Positions 31,220 through 38,281 of a stretch of DNA of 40,035 nt are shown piece after piece (the first letter of the stretch is position 1; the number at the start of each line of letters is the position of its first letter). A program made the position numbers and the translations under genes. This DNA is from DATEPR01 sp036279295 (GTDB lineage: Bacteria; Actinomycetota; Actinomycetes; Mycobacteriales; Pseudonocardiaceae), in assembly GCA_036279295.1 (NCBI GenBank), contig DASUJK010000045.1, forward strand, positions 1 through 40,035, read 5' to 3'. The notes beneath the pieces are model-generated. The model had not been told where the DNA came from and did no database searches. It worked only from the letters and a program-made list of their open reading frames with translations.

Positions 31220-32125
31220 ATGCGCGCCAGTTTCGTGTTCAGCGAGGTCGTGAACGGCCTGCGCCGGAACATCACGATGACCGTCGCGATGATCCTGACC
31301 ACCGCGATCTCCCTGGGTCTGCTCGGCGGTGGTCTGTTGATCGTCAAGACGATCGACAAGATGCAGAACATCTTCCTGAACCAGCTGCAGGTCGCGGTGA
31401 ACCTGACCGACGACATCAGCGCGAACGACACCAGCTGCGTCCAGGCGATGTGCCAGGGCCTGAAGGCCCGGTTGGAGAGCACGCCCGGCGTCAAGGACGT
31501 GCAGTTCGTCAGTCGCAACCAGGCCTACCAGCAGTTCCGCGCCGAGTTCGCGGACATGCCGGAACTCCAGGCACTGGGCCGTCCGCAGGCGCTGCCCGCG
31601 TCGCTGCGGGTGGACCTGAACGACCAGAGCCTGTCCGGCGCGATCGTGAAGCAGTTCAGCGGTCGGCCGGGTGTGAAGAACGTCGACGACCAGGGTGTCT
31701 TCGTGGCCCGGTTGACCGACGCGTTGAACGGCGCCAGAAACCTGACGTTCGTCATCGCACTGGTCGCCGCCCTGGCTGCCCTGATGCTGATCTCGATCAC
31801 CGTCCAGGTGTCCGCGTTCACACGGCGAACCGAGGTCGGCATCATGCGACTGGTCGGCGCGACACGCTGGTACACACAGCTGCCGTTCCTCCTGGAGGCG
31901 GTGGTCGCCGGCATTGTCGGCGCCGTGCTCGCCACCGGTGGCCTGGTGCTGGCCAAGACGGCGTTCCTGGACAAGGCGTTCGGCTCGCTGTTCCAGTCCG
32001 GGATCATCCCGCAGATCCAGCTGGGCGACGTGCTGCTGTTCGCCGCCCCGTGGCTGCTGCTGACTGCGATCCTGGTTTCCGCCCTGACCGGCTATCTCAC
32101 GCTGCGGATGTACGTCCGGCTCTGA
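31220..32125 (+). CDS. ftsX: Cell division protein FtsX (permease-like)
   Basis: A 301-residue inner-membrane protein with a GAGGAA ribosome-binding site 11 nt upstream of the ATG. One N-terminal helix (MTVAMILTTAISLGLLGGGL, about residues 18-37) is followed by an extracytoplasmic domain of about 130 residues with a disulfide-capable pair (DTSCVQAMCQGL). Three further helices follow at about 175-195, 222-245 and 272-295, with VRLVGATRWY-like MRLVGATRWYTQLPFLLEA between them, the FtsX signature. FtsX relays FtsE ATP hydrolysis to a peptidoglycan hydrolase outside the membrane (RipC in mycobacteria). ftsE is directly upstream. Confidence 0.96.
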   Translation: MRASFVFSEVVNGLRRNITMTVAMILTTAISLGLLGGGLLIVKTIDKMQNIFLNQLQVAVNLTDDISANDTSCVQAMCQGLKARLESTPGVKDVQFVSRNQAYQQFRAEFADMPELQALGRPQALPASLRVDLNDQSLSGAIVKQFSGRPGVKNVDDQGVFVARLTDALNGARNLTFVIALVAALAALMLISITVQVSAFTRRTEVGIMRLVGATRWYTQLPFLLEAVVAGIVGAVLATGGLVLAKTAFLDKAFGSLFQSGIIPQIQLGDVLLFAAPWLLLTAILVSALTGYLTLRMYVRL

Positions 32126-32153
32126 GCTGGGAATATCGGTTCGTCAGCAAACG

Positions 32154-32165
32154 TAGAATTGAGTC
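32154..32165 (+). promoter_or_regulatory. Leaderless promoter of smpB
   Basis: TAGAAT at 32154-32159 followed by 6 nt and the smpB ATG. There is no Shine-Dalgarno. A transcription start at or within a base of the A of ATG is therefore likely. A -35 element is not clear. Confidence 0.6.
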
Positions 32166-32651
32166 ATGCCCAAAGAAGTCGGTCGCAAGGTGATCGCGTC
32201 CAACCGCAGGGCCCGGCACGACTACAACATCCTGGACACGTACGAGGCCGGGGTGGTGTTGCTCGGTACCGAGGTCAAGAGCCTGCGGTTGGGACGCGCG
32301 TCGCTGGTCGACGCGTTCGCCACGGTGGATGACGGTGAGGTGTGGCTGCGCGGGCTGCACATCCCCGAGTACGACCGTGGCACCTGGACCAACCACGAGC
32401 CGCGCCGGACCCGCAAGCTGTTGCTGCACAAGTCGGAAATCCTGCGGCTGATCGGGAAGACCAAGGAGACCGGCCTGTCGCTGGTGCCGCTGGCGATGTA
32501 CTTCTCCGACGGCAAGGTCAAGGTCGAACTGGGGCTGGGCAAGGGCAAGAAGGAGTACGACAAGCGGCAGGCGATCGCCAAGCGCGACGCCAACCGGGAG
32601 ATCGAGCGGGCCGCCGGCCGGGCCGCCAAGGGCAAGTACAGCCGCCGGTGA
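32166..32651 (+). CDS. smpB: SsrA-binding protein SmpB
   Basis: A 161-residue protein that binds tmRNA and delivers it to stalled ribosomes. Characteristic segments are RRARHDYNILDTYEAGVVLL, GTEVKSLRLGRASLVDAFA, WLRGLHIPEYDRGTW, RKLLLHKSEILRLIG and the basic C-terminal tail KKEYDKRQAIAKRDANREIE ending RAAKGKYSRR, which inserts in the mRNA channel. Its partner tmRNA is encoded at 37910-38281 in this window, separated by about 5 kb of unrelated genes. The stop codon overlaps the GTG of the next gene. Confidence 0.98.
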   Translation: MPKEVGRKVIASNRRARHDYNILDTYEAGVVLLGTEVKSLRLGRASLVDAFATVDDGEVWLRGLHIPEYDRGTWTNHEPRRTRKLLLHKSEILRLIGKTKETGLSLVPLAMYFSDGKVKVELGLGKGKKEYDKRQAIAKRDANREIERAAGRAAKGKYSRR

Positions 32652-33547
32652 TCGGGCCGGCCAGCGACGACGAGGTAGCCGACTGGGCGCGTGGCCTCGG
32701 CCTGCCCGGCATCGTCGACCTGCACCTGCACTTCCTGCCCGAGTCGATGCTGCGCAAGGTGTGGGGCTACTTCGACGACGCGGAGGCCAACTACGGCATG
32801 CCGTGGCCGGTGCACTACCGGCTGCCCGAGGCGGACCGGATCGCCGCGCTGCGCAAGCTGGGCCTGCGTGCGTTCGCACCGCTGGTGTACCCGCACAAGC
32901 CGGGCATGGCCGCGTGGCTGACGTCCTGGGTCACCGAGTTCGCGGCGCAAGTGCCCGAAGCGGTGCCCACGGCCACTGTGTACCCGGAACCGGACGTCAC
33001 CGAGTACCTGGAACCCGCACTGCGGGCCGGCGCCCGGTGTATCAAGGCACACGTGCAGGTCGGTGGCTACGACCCGAACGACCCGCTGCTGGACCCGGCG
33101 TGGGGCATGATCGCGGATGCCGGTGTGCCGGTCGTGGTGCACTGTGGGCACGGCCCGAAACGCGGTGCGCACACCGGGATCGAGGTGTTCGCGCGGGTGC
33201 TGGACCGGCATCCCGGACTGATCACGGTCCTCGCGCACGCCGGGATGCCGCAGTTCGCCGAGTCCGTCGCGCTGGTCCACCAACGGGACACCGTCTACCT
33301 GGACACCACGATGGTCGGCGTGCCGTTCACCGAGAAGTTCAGCCCGGTGCCCGCCGACTGGCCCGCGCAGCTGGCCGACATCGCCGACCGGGTGGTGCTG
33401 GGCACCGACTTCCCGAACATCCCGTACGACTACGCGACGCAGGTGCGGGCCGTGGCCGAATGGGCCGCCGCTGACGACCGGCTCGGTCCCGCGTTCCTGC
33501 GCCGCGTACTCCACGACACCCCGGCTCGACTGCTCGGTCTCACCTGA
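32648..33547 (+). CDS. Amidohydrolase family metal-dependent hydrolase
   Basis: A 299-residue protein whose GTG overlaps the smpB stop codon (GTGA), so the two genes are likely translationally coupled. The TIM-barrel amidohydrolase-2 signature reads VDLHLHFLPESML (HxH metal ligands) near residue 20, then VPVVVHCGHGPKRGAHTG, VLAHAGMPQF and the terminal metal ligand GTDFPNIPYDYATQ. Members are decarboxylases or hydrolases on small carbon substrates; no assignment of the substrate is possible. The gene follows smpB in several actinobacteria in my recollection. Its end overlaps the convergent acyltransferase gene by 8 nt. Confidence 0.9.
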   Translation: MIGPASDDEVADWARGLGLPGIVDLHLHFLPESMLRKVWGYFDDAEANYGMPWPVHYRLPEADRIAALRKLGLRAFAPLVYPHKPGMAAWLTSWVTEFAAQVPEAVPTATVYPEPDVTEYLEPALRAGARCIKAHVQVGGYDPNDPLLDPAWGMIADAGVPVVVHCGHGPKRGAHTGIEVFARVLDRHPGLITVLAHAGMPQFAESVALVHQRDTVYLDTTMVGVPFTEKFSPVPADWPAQLADIADRVVLGTDFPNIPYDYATQVRAVAEWAAADDRLGPAFLRRVLHDTPARLLGLT

Positions 33548-34820
33548 ACACGGCGTCCAGCAGCCCGCCCAGCCAGCGGGTGACCAGCGTGTACAGGTTC
33601 GGCCACGCGAGTACCAGCCCGACCAGCACCGAGGCCACCCACGGCAACGCGAGCGCGGTGCTGGCGAAGCCGAACGCGGCGATCCCGGTGAACCCGACGC
33701 ACAGCAGCACCACGGCAGCAGCGAGCCGACGCCAGGACGGTGTGCCGTTGGCCGGTCGGACGTTCTCGAACCGGCCGAACACGCGGACCAGTCCGCTCAG
33801 CACCAGCGCCAGCGCGCCGATCCACAGCGGCGTCACGGCCAGCCACAGTGGGCTGCCCGGCGCCGGGGTCGCGTAGCCGAAACCGAGCACCGCGATCCCG
33901 GTGACGATCACCATCGCCGGCATGTGCCACAGGTAGACCGTCATGCAGCGGGAGCCGACCGCCCGCACCAGCCTGCTGCCCGCCGACCAGCCGACGATGG
34001 ACTCGCGCAGCGCGAGTAGCACGCCGATCTGGCCGACACCGAGGCACAGCAGGCAGACGGTGGCCGGCGCCATGTTCGACACCCGGCCGGGCAGGCCGAC
34101 CATGCTGGCCGGATAGTGTCCGAAGAGGACCAACAGGATGGTGACGGCGAATCCGGCGCAGCCCAGTGTGGTCGCGCCCGCCTTCGTCAGCCGGGCGAAC
34201 CGGCCGTCCGCGTAGGCGATGCCGAGTTGGCTGATCGCCAGCCACACCAGCATCTCGTTGACGTACCCGACGAGTGGCACCCCGTGGAACCGCAGCGCGT
34301 CCACGCCGACCGCGGCGACACCGAGGGCCACCGGCACGGCCGGCCCCCAGCGGCGCGCGGCCAGGACTGCCACCGGTACCGCGGCCACGGTCAGCACGTA
34401 GACGGCCAGGAACCACAGCAACTGTCCGACGATGCCAGCGCCCAGCGCGACCGGCCGGCTCGGCACACCGAGGCCACGCAGGACCGACGGCACCAGCAGC
34501 CACACCGCGAGCAGCGGCAGCACCGGCACCGCGAGCCGGCACAGCCGGGCGGCCAGCCAACTGCGCGCGTCCTTACCGCGGTACGAGTGGTAGTTGGCGG
34601 CGCCGCCAGCGAAGAAGAACACCGGCATCACCTGCAGCGGCCAGGTCAGCAGCCACCAGCCGGGCGTGGCCAGCGAGTTGCCGGCGACGAGTGTGCCGCC
34701 GTGCTGTTGCAGCACCGGCATGATCCAGTGCCCGCACGCGACCACCAGGATCGCGCACGTGCGCAGCAGGTCGATGAACGGATCCCTGGTCAGCCGTTTC
34801 GGACTGAGCACAGTGGACAT
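33540..34820 (-). CDS. Acyltransferase-3 family membrane protein
   Basis: A 426-residue polytopic membrane protein with about ten helices. The N-terminal block RDPFIDLLRTCAILVVACGHW places the family's essential histidine at residue 31. It is followed by PVFFFAGGAANYHSYRG, the RxxR loop WLAARLCRLAVPVLPLL and LLWFLAVYVLT, while TVYLWHMPAMV near residue 290 is also typical. These enzymes transfer acyl groups to sugars or lipids at the membrane, for example on cell-wall polysaccharides or lipids. The acceptor here is unknown. The ATG at 34820 has a purine-rich GGGGGCATCA upstream. It is convergent with the amidohydrolase gene and is separated by about 99 nt from the two-component genes behind it. 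Confidence 0.9.
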   Translation of the reverse strand: MSTVLSPKRLTRDPFIDLLRTCAILVVACGHWIMPVLQQHGGTLVAGNSLATPGWWLLTWPLQVMPVFFFAGGAANYHSYRGKDARSWLAARLCRLAVPVLPLLAVWLLVPSVLRGLGVPSRPVALGAGIVGQLLWFLAVYVLTVAAVPVAVLAARRWGPAVPVALGVAAVGVDALRFHGVPLVGYVNEMLVWLAISQLGIAYADGRFARLTKAGATTLGCAGFAVTILLVLFGHYPASMVGLPGRVSNMAPATVCLLCLGVGQIGVLLALRESIVGWSAGSRLVRAVGSRCMTVYLWHMPAMVIVTGIAVLGFGYATPAPGSPLWLAVTPLWIGALALVLSGLVRVFGRFENVRPANGTPSWRRLAAAVVLLCVGFTGIAAFGFASTALALPWVASVLVGLVLAWPNLYTLVTRWLGGLLDAVFR

Positions 34821-34919
34821 TGATGCCCCCAGGATGTCTCGATTTCGTCGTATCGAGACTCCCGAAGACGCGGCCGGAGCACAGCGGTGCAGGCCGGTGT
34901 CTTGATGGTGGGGCCAGCC

Positions 34920-35564
34920 CTACCGTTGCTCCAGATAGGTCAACACGGCCCGGACCCTGCGGTGCTCCTCGGGCCGTGGCTCCAGCCCGAGCTTGGCGAA
35001 GATGTTGCCGATGTGCTTCTCCACGGCGCCATCCGACACCACGAGCCGGCCCGCGATCCCGCCGTTCGTCATGCCCTGCGCCATCAGTTCCAGCACCTCA
35101 CGCTCGCGTGGGCTCAGCCCGTCCACCGGGTTGCGTCGCTTACGCATGAGCAGCTGGGTGATGACGTCCTGGTCGATGCACGTGCCACCGCCCGCCACCC
35201 TGCGCACGGCGTCCACGAACTCGGCGACGTCGGCCACCCGCTCCTTCAGCAGGTAGCCGACACCTTGTGCGCCACCGGCGACGAGTTCCACCGCGTAGCT
35301 CTCCTCGACGTACTGGGAGAGCACGAGAATCGGCAGCCCGGGCAGGCGTTCGCGCGCGGCCACCGCCGCGCGTAACCCCTCGTCGGTGAACGTCGGTGGC
35401 ATCCGAACGTCCACAATGGCCAGATCGGGCCGGTGTTCCGCCACGGCCGCCAGCAGTTCCGTGCCGTCGGACGCCGCGCCCACGACGGTGATGCCCTCGT
35501 CCTCCAGCAGCCTGCTGATGCCGGCCCGCAGCAGTACGGAGTCCTCGGCGATCACCACGCGCAT
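34920..35564 (-). CDS. NarL/LuxR-type response regulator
   Basis: A 214-residue protein. The receiver domain has the acidic pair in IAEDSV (Glu7, Asp8), the phosphoacceptor Asp52 in LAIVDVRMPP and the conserved Lys in VGYLLKERV. The C-terminal helix-turn-helix is LSPREREVLELMAQGMTNGG, then AVEKHIGNIFAKLGL, the LuxR/GerE pattern. It is the partner of the upstream kinase: the genes overlap by 13 nt. A DNA-binding target is probably the inverted repeat at 36931-36948 in front of the kinase gene, which is inferred from position only. Confidence 0.95.
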   Translation of the reverse strand: MRVVIAEDSVLLRAGISRLLEDEGITVVGAASDGTELLAAVAEHRPDLAIVDVRMPPTFTDEGLRAAVAARERLPGLPILVLSQYVEESYAVELVAGGAQGVGYLLKERVADVAEFVDAVRRVAGGGTCIDQDVITQLLMRKRRNPVDGLSPREREVLELMAQGMTNGGIAGRLVVSDGAVEKHIGNIFAKLGLEPRPEEHRRVRAVLTYLEQR

Positions 35565-36847
35565 GGCAGCTCCGCGGTCACGACGGTCGGGCCGCCTGGT
35601 GGACTGGTCACGGTCATCACACCATCGATGGTGGCGGCGCGATCGGCCAGGCCGGCCAGTCCGCCGCCGGGCCTCAGCACGGCGCCGCCGGTACCGTCGT
35701 CGGCCACTTCCACGGAGACGACCTCACCGGCCCGCCGCACCGACACGGCGGCGGCGGTCGCCGACGAGTACTTGGCGATGTTGGTCAGCGCCTCCGCGAC
35801 GATGAAGTACGCGGTGCTCTCCACCGCGGTCGGCGGGCGCGGCTGCACGTCGACCGTCACGTCGACGGGCACCGGGCTCTTGGCGGCCAGTGCGGACAGT
35901 GCCGCGTCCAGGCCACGATCGCCGAGCACGGCCGGGAAGATGCCACGCGCCAGGTCACGTAGCTCGGCGACGGCCAGCTTGGCGTCCGTGTGGGCCTCGT
36001 CGATCAGTGCGCGGGCGGACGTAGGGTCGCTGTCCAGCTTCGTGCGCGCCCGGCCCAGCGTCATCGCGACGGCGACGAGTCGCTGTTGGGCGCCGTCGTG
36101 CAGATCCCGCTCGATGCGCCTGCGCTCGGCCTCGGCGGCGTCCACCCCACGGGCCCGGCTGGCGTGCAGATGTTCGGCTGTGACCTCAAGTTGGGCGGCC
36201 TTCGTCGGGCTGAGCAGCGCGCGGGCCAGCACGGCCTGGAACCGGGCGAGTCGGGGCGTGATGAGGATGGCGAGCACCAGCACGACGACGCCGATGCCCG
36301 AGTATGGCGCGGCCTGGGCGGTGGTGTGGATCTGGATGATCTGAAAGTGCAGGTGCGGCTGGAAGTACACGTTCGGCATGTTCAACGGATTGTCGGCCGG
36401 CAGGAACGGCACCCAGATCGGCAGCGAGATCAGCCCCAGTGATGCGGCCCACAGTCCCACGACCAGCACGAAGTCGGCCAGCGCGAACGGGAGGCGGAGC
36501 ACCAGGTAGGCCATGTCGCGCCAGGTGGCCGGGTCCCGGAGTTTGGCCCGCCAGCGGCGGAACACCGAACCGGGCGGGAGCGACCGGTAGGGCGTCGGGA
36601 TGTCGACGCCCAGCGTGGTCCGCACCCAGCTGCGCTCCATCCTGGCGAACGCGCGCCAGCATGTGGTGACCGCGATGAGGATCAGCAGACCGACCCAGAC
36701 GATCGTCAGACCGATGCCGGCGATCGACAGCACCAGCATCGGCACCGTGGTGAGCAGGCAGATCGGCAGCCCGGTGACCAGATAGACCAGCGAACCACCC
36801 AGTCGTGGTCTGCTGATCCGGGCACGGTCCATCGTGTGTTGCGTCAC
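35552..36847 (-). CDS. Sensor histidine kinase (HisKA_3 family)
   Basis: A 431-residue membrane kinase starting at GTG 36847. Two helices lie near residues 18-60, further ones near 115-145 and 183-200, forming the sensor domain (PspC/DUF7134-like type seen in actinobacteria). The H-box is EAERRRIERDLHDGAQQRLV with phospho-His250, followed by the dimerisation helix, AELRDLARGIFPAVL, and an ATP-binding domain with the N-box EALTNIAKY and G-box VADDGTGGAVLRPGGGLAGLADRA. The stimulus is unknown. The gene overlaps the response regulator by 13 nt and is divergent from the EamA transporter. Confidence 0.93.
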   Translation of the reverse strand: MTQHTMDRARISRPRLGGSLVYLVTGLPICLLTTVPMLVLSIAGIGLTIVWVGLLILIAVTTCWRAFARMERSWVRTTLGVDIPTPYRSLPPGSVFRRWRAKLRDPATWRDMAYLVLRLPFALADFVLVVGLWAASLGLISLPIWVPFLPADNPLNMPNVYFQPHLHFQIIQIHTTAQAAPYSGIGVVVLVLAILITPRLARFQAVLARALLSPTKAAQLEVTAEHLHASRARGVDAAEAERRRIERDLHDGAQQRLVAVAMTLGRARTKLDSDPTSARALIDEAHTDAKLAVAELRDLARGIFPAVLGDRGLDAALSALAAKSPVPVDVTVDVQPRPPTAVESTAYFIVAEALTNIAKYSSATAAAVSVRRAGEVVSVEVADDGTGGAVLRPGGGLAGLADRAATIDGVMTVTSPPGGPTVVTAELPCAW

Positions 36848-36930
36848 CGTGCCCCCGTTCGTCCTGCTGTGTCCAGATCAGAATGCCGGGTTGTTGGAAG
36901 CTGGGCCATGAGGTTTACCCACGAATCTCA

Positions 36931-36948
36931 GGTAGGGGTGTCCCTACC
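36931..36948. promoter_or_regulatory. Inverted repeat upstream of the two-component operon
   Basis: GGTAGGG and CCCTACC with a 4-nt loop (GTGT), in the divergent region between the kinase gene (starts 36847) and the EamA gene (starts 36991). It could be the binding site for the dimeric response regulator; no binding data are available. Confidence 0.45.
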
Positions 36949-36990
36949 CCCTGATCAGGGGCGTTGCGCACCCTGAGTGACAATCACGTG

Positions 36991-37851
36991 GTGTCCGCAC
37001 TGGTGCTGTCCCTGCTTGCCGCGCTCGGCTACGGCGTGAGCGACTTCGTCGGCGGCCTGGCGGCGCGGCGGACCGCGGTGCTCAGCGTCGTCATGCTGTC
37101 CTACCCGGTCGGCTTCCTCGGGTTGCTGGTCGTCGCGCCGTTCGCCGGTGGTGCGCCGAACACCCAGTCACTGGTGCTCGGCGGGATAGCCGGCCTGGTC
37201 AGCGGCTTGGCGATCCTCTGGTTCTACGCGGCGCTGGCGTCCGGCCCGATGAGCATGGTGTCGCCGTTGACATCGCTGCTGGTGGCCGGCCTGCCACTCG
37301 GCGTCGGCATCGCGGAGGGCGAACATCCCGGGCCGCTGGCGCTCGTCGGCGCCGGTCTTGCCGTGGTCGCTGTGGTGTTGGTGAGCCGGCAGGAGAACAC
37401 CACGGTCGACGAGGGCTCACCCGTCCGATTTACCCCGAAAGTGGCATGGCTGACGTTCGGTTCCGGTGTCGCGTTCGCGGTGTATTTCATCCTGCTGGAC
37501 AAGGTCGACACCGGCACGGGCCTGTGGCCGCTGGTCGCGTCCAGGGCGTCGGCATCGGTGTTGGTGCTGGTCACCGGGCTGGTGATGGGGCAGCGCCCGT
37601 GGCCGAACGGCGCGGTGCGGTTGGCCCTCGGTGCCGCGGTGCTGGACATGGTCGCCAACGTGGCGTTCCTGTACGCGCTGCGAGCCGGAATTCTGGCCAT
37701 CGTCAGTGTGTTGACCTCGCTGTATCCGGCTGGCACGGTGCTGCTGGCCAGGCTGGTGCTGAAGGAACGCACCGGCTGGGTGCAGCGGATCGGCCTGGTA
37801 CTGGCCGCGGCGGCGGTGGCACTCATCGCGGGTGCGCCGGCGACGGGTTAA
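36991..37851 (+). CDS. EamA/DMT family transporter
   Basis: A 286-residue membrane protein from the GTG at 36991 (VSALVLSLLAALGYGVSDFV); a GTG one codon earlier is equally possible. Ten hydrophobic helices form two EamA halves. The first reads LLAALGYGVSDFVGGLAARRT, then ILWFYAALASGPMSMVSPLT with the family's conserved PLxxL region, and the second half has VAFLYALRAGILAIVSVLTS, LYPAGTVLLARLVLKER, another repeat of the same pattern. These are drug/metabolite exporters; no substrate can be given. A GACAAT hexamer stands 6 nt before the GTG. It is divergent from the sensor kinase, and ssrA follows 58 nt later. Confidence 0.93.
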   Translation: MSALVLSLLAALGYGVSDFVGGLAARRTAVLSVVMLSYPVGFLGLLVVAPFAGGAPNTQSLVLGGIAGLVSGLAILWFYAALASGPMSMVSPLTSLLVAGLPLGVGIAEGEHPGPLALVGAGLAVVAVVLVSRQENTTVDEGSPVRFTPKVAWLTFGSGVAFAVYFILLDKVDTGTGLWPLVASRASASVLVLVTGLVMGQRPWPNGAVRLALGAAVLDMVANVAFLYALRAGILAIVSVLTSLYPAGTVLLARLVLKERTGWVQRIGLVLAAAAVALIAGAPATG

Positions 37852-37878
37852 CCGGACGATCAGCGGTGGACAGGCGGA

Positions 37879-37884
37879 TATACT
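37879..37884 (+). promoter_or_regulatory. -10 element of the tmRNA gene
   Basis: TATACT 25 nt before the mature tmRNA 5' end, in the 58-nt gap after the EamA gene. A good -35 element is not visible at the expected distance. Confidence 0.5.
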
Positions 37885-37909
37885 GGTCGGGTAGGCCAGC
37901 CAACAACAC

Positions 37910-38281
37910 GGGGGTGAACGGTTTCGACTCTGGACGTTGAGTCAGGAGAAGCGTGCAGGTGCAGGCGAGAGACCACCTCAAGCGTCATCGCAAACCAATA
38001 AGCGCCACGACTAATAGTCAGCGCGACTTCGCCCTCGCCGCCTGAGCGAGTGTGAGTCTGTCGGCCCGGGTGTGCCTCCGTCCCGGTTCGCCGGCATCAG
38101 CTAGGAGGCTTACCGTCAGCATCGGTCGCGGGTGCTGATCGGGAAGCTCACAGCGACTGGGCCCGTCACACCGGCTTGTTCACGTGACTGGTGGGGTCAA
38201 GTAGAGGCACAGTGAACTGCGCACGGAGAAGTCCTGTCGAGGCGACAGAGGACCCGGGTTCGATTCCCGGCACCTCCACCA
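37910..38281 (+). ncRNA. ssrA: Transfer-messenger RNA (tmRNA)
   Basis: 372 nt. The 5' end GGGGGUG pairs with the 3' CACCUCC before the terminal ACCA; GAACGGTTTCGAC near the start and GGGTTCGATTCCCGG at the end are the conserved tRNA-like parts. The tag frame begins with the resume codon GCC at 38004 after an AATAAGC context and reads ATTNSQRDFALAA, ending TGA at 38043-38045. The degradation signal LAA is normal. The tmRNA works with SmpB (32166-32651) to free stalled ribosomes and tag the nascent chain for proteolysis. A serine-recombinase gene overlaps its last 116 nt in antisense, marking an element integration next to this RNA gene. Confidence 0.97.

Noticed and set aside
37981..38010. tmRNA tag starting at GCA AAC CAA
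   Set aside because: That frame stops after three codons (TAA); the frame ending FALAA-TGA with resume codon GCC fits the family.
38169..38281. VEVPGIEPGSS... tail of the recombinase as a real domain
   Set aside because: It is the reverse complement of the tmRNA tRNA-like end; such strings are a common annotation artefact.
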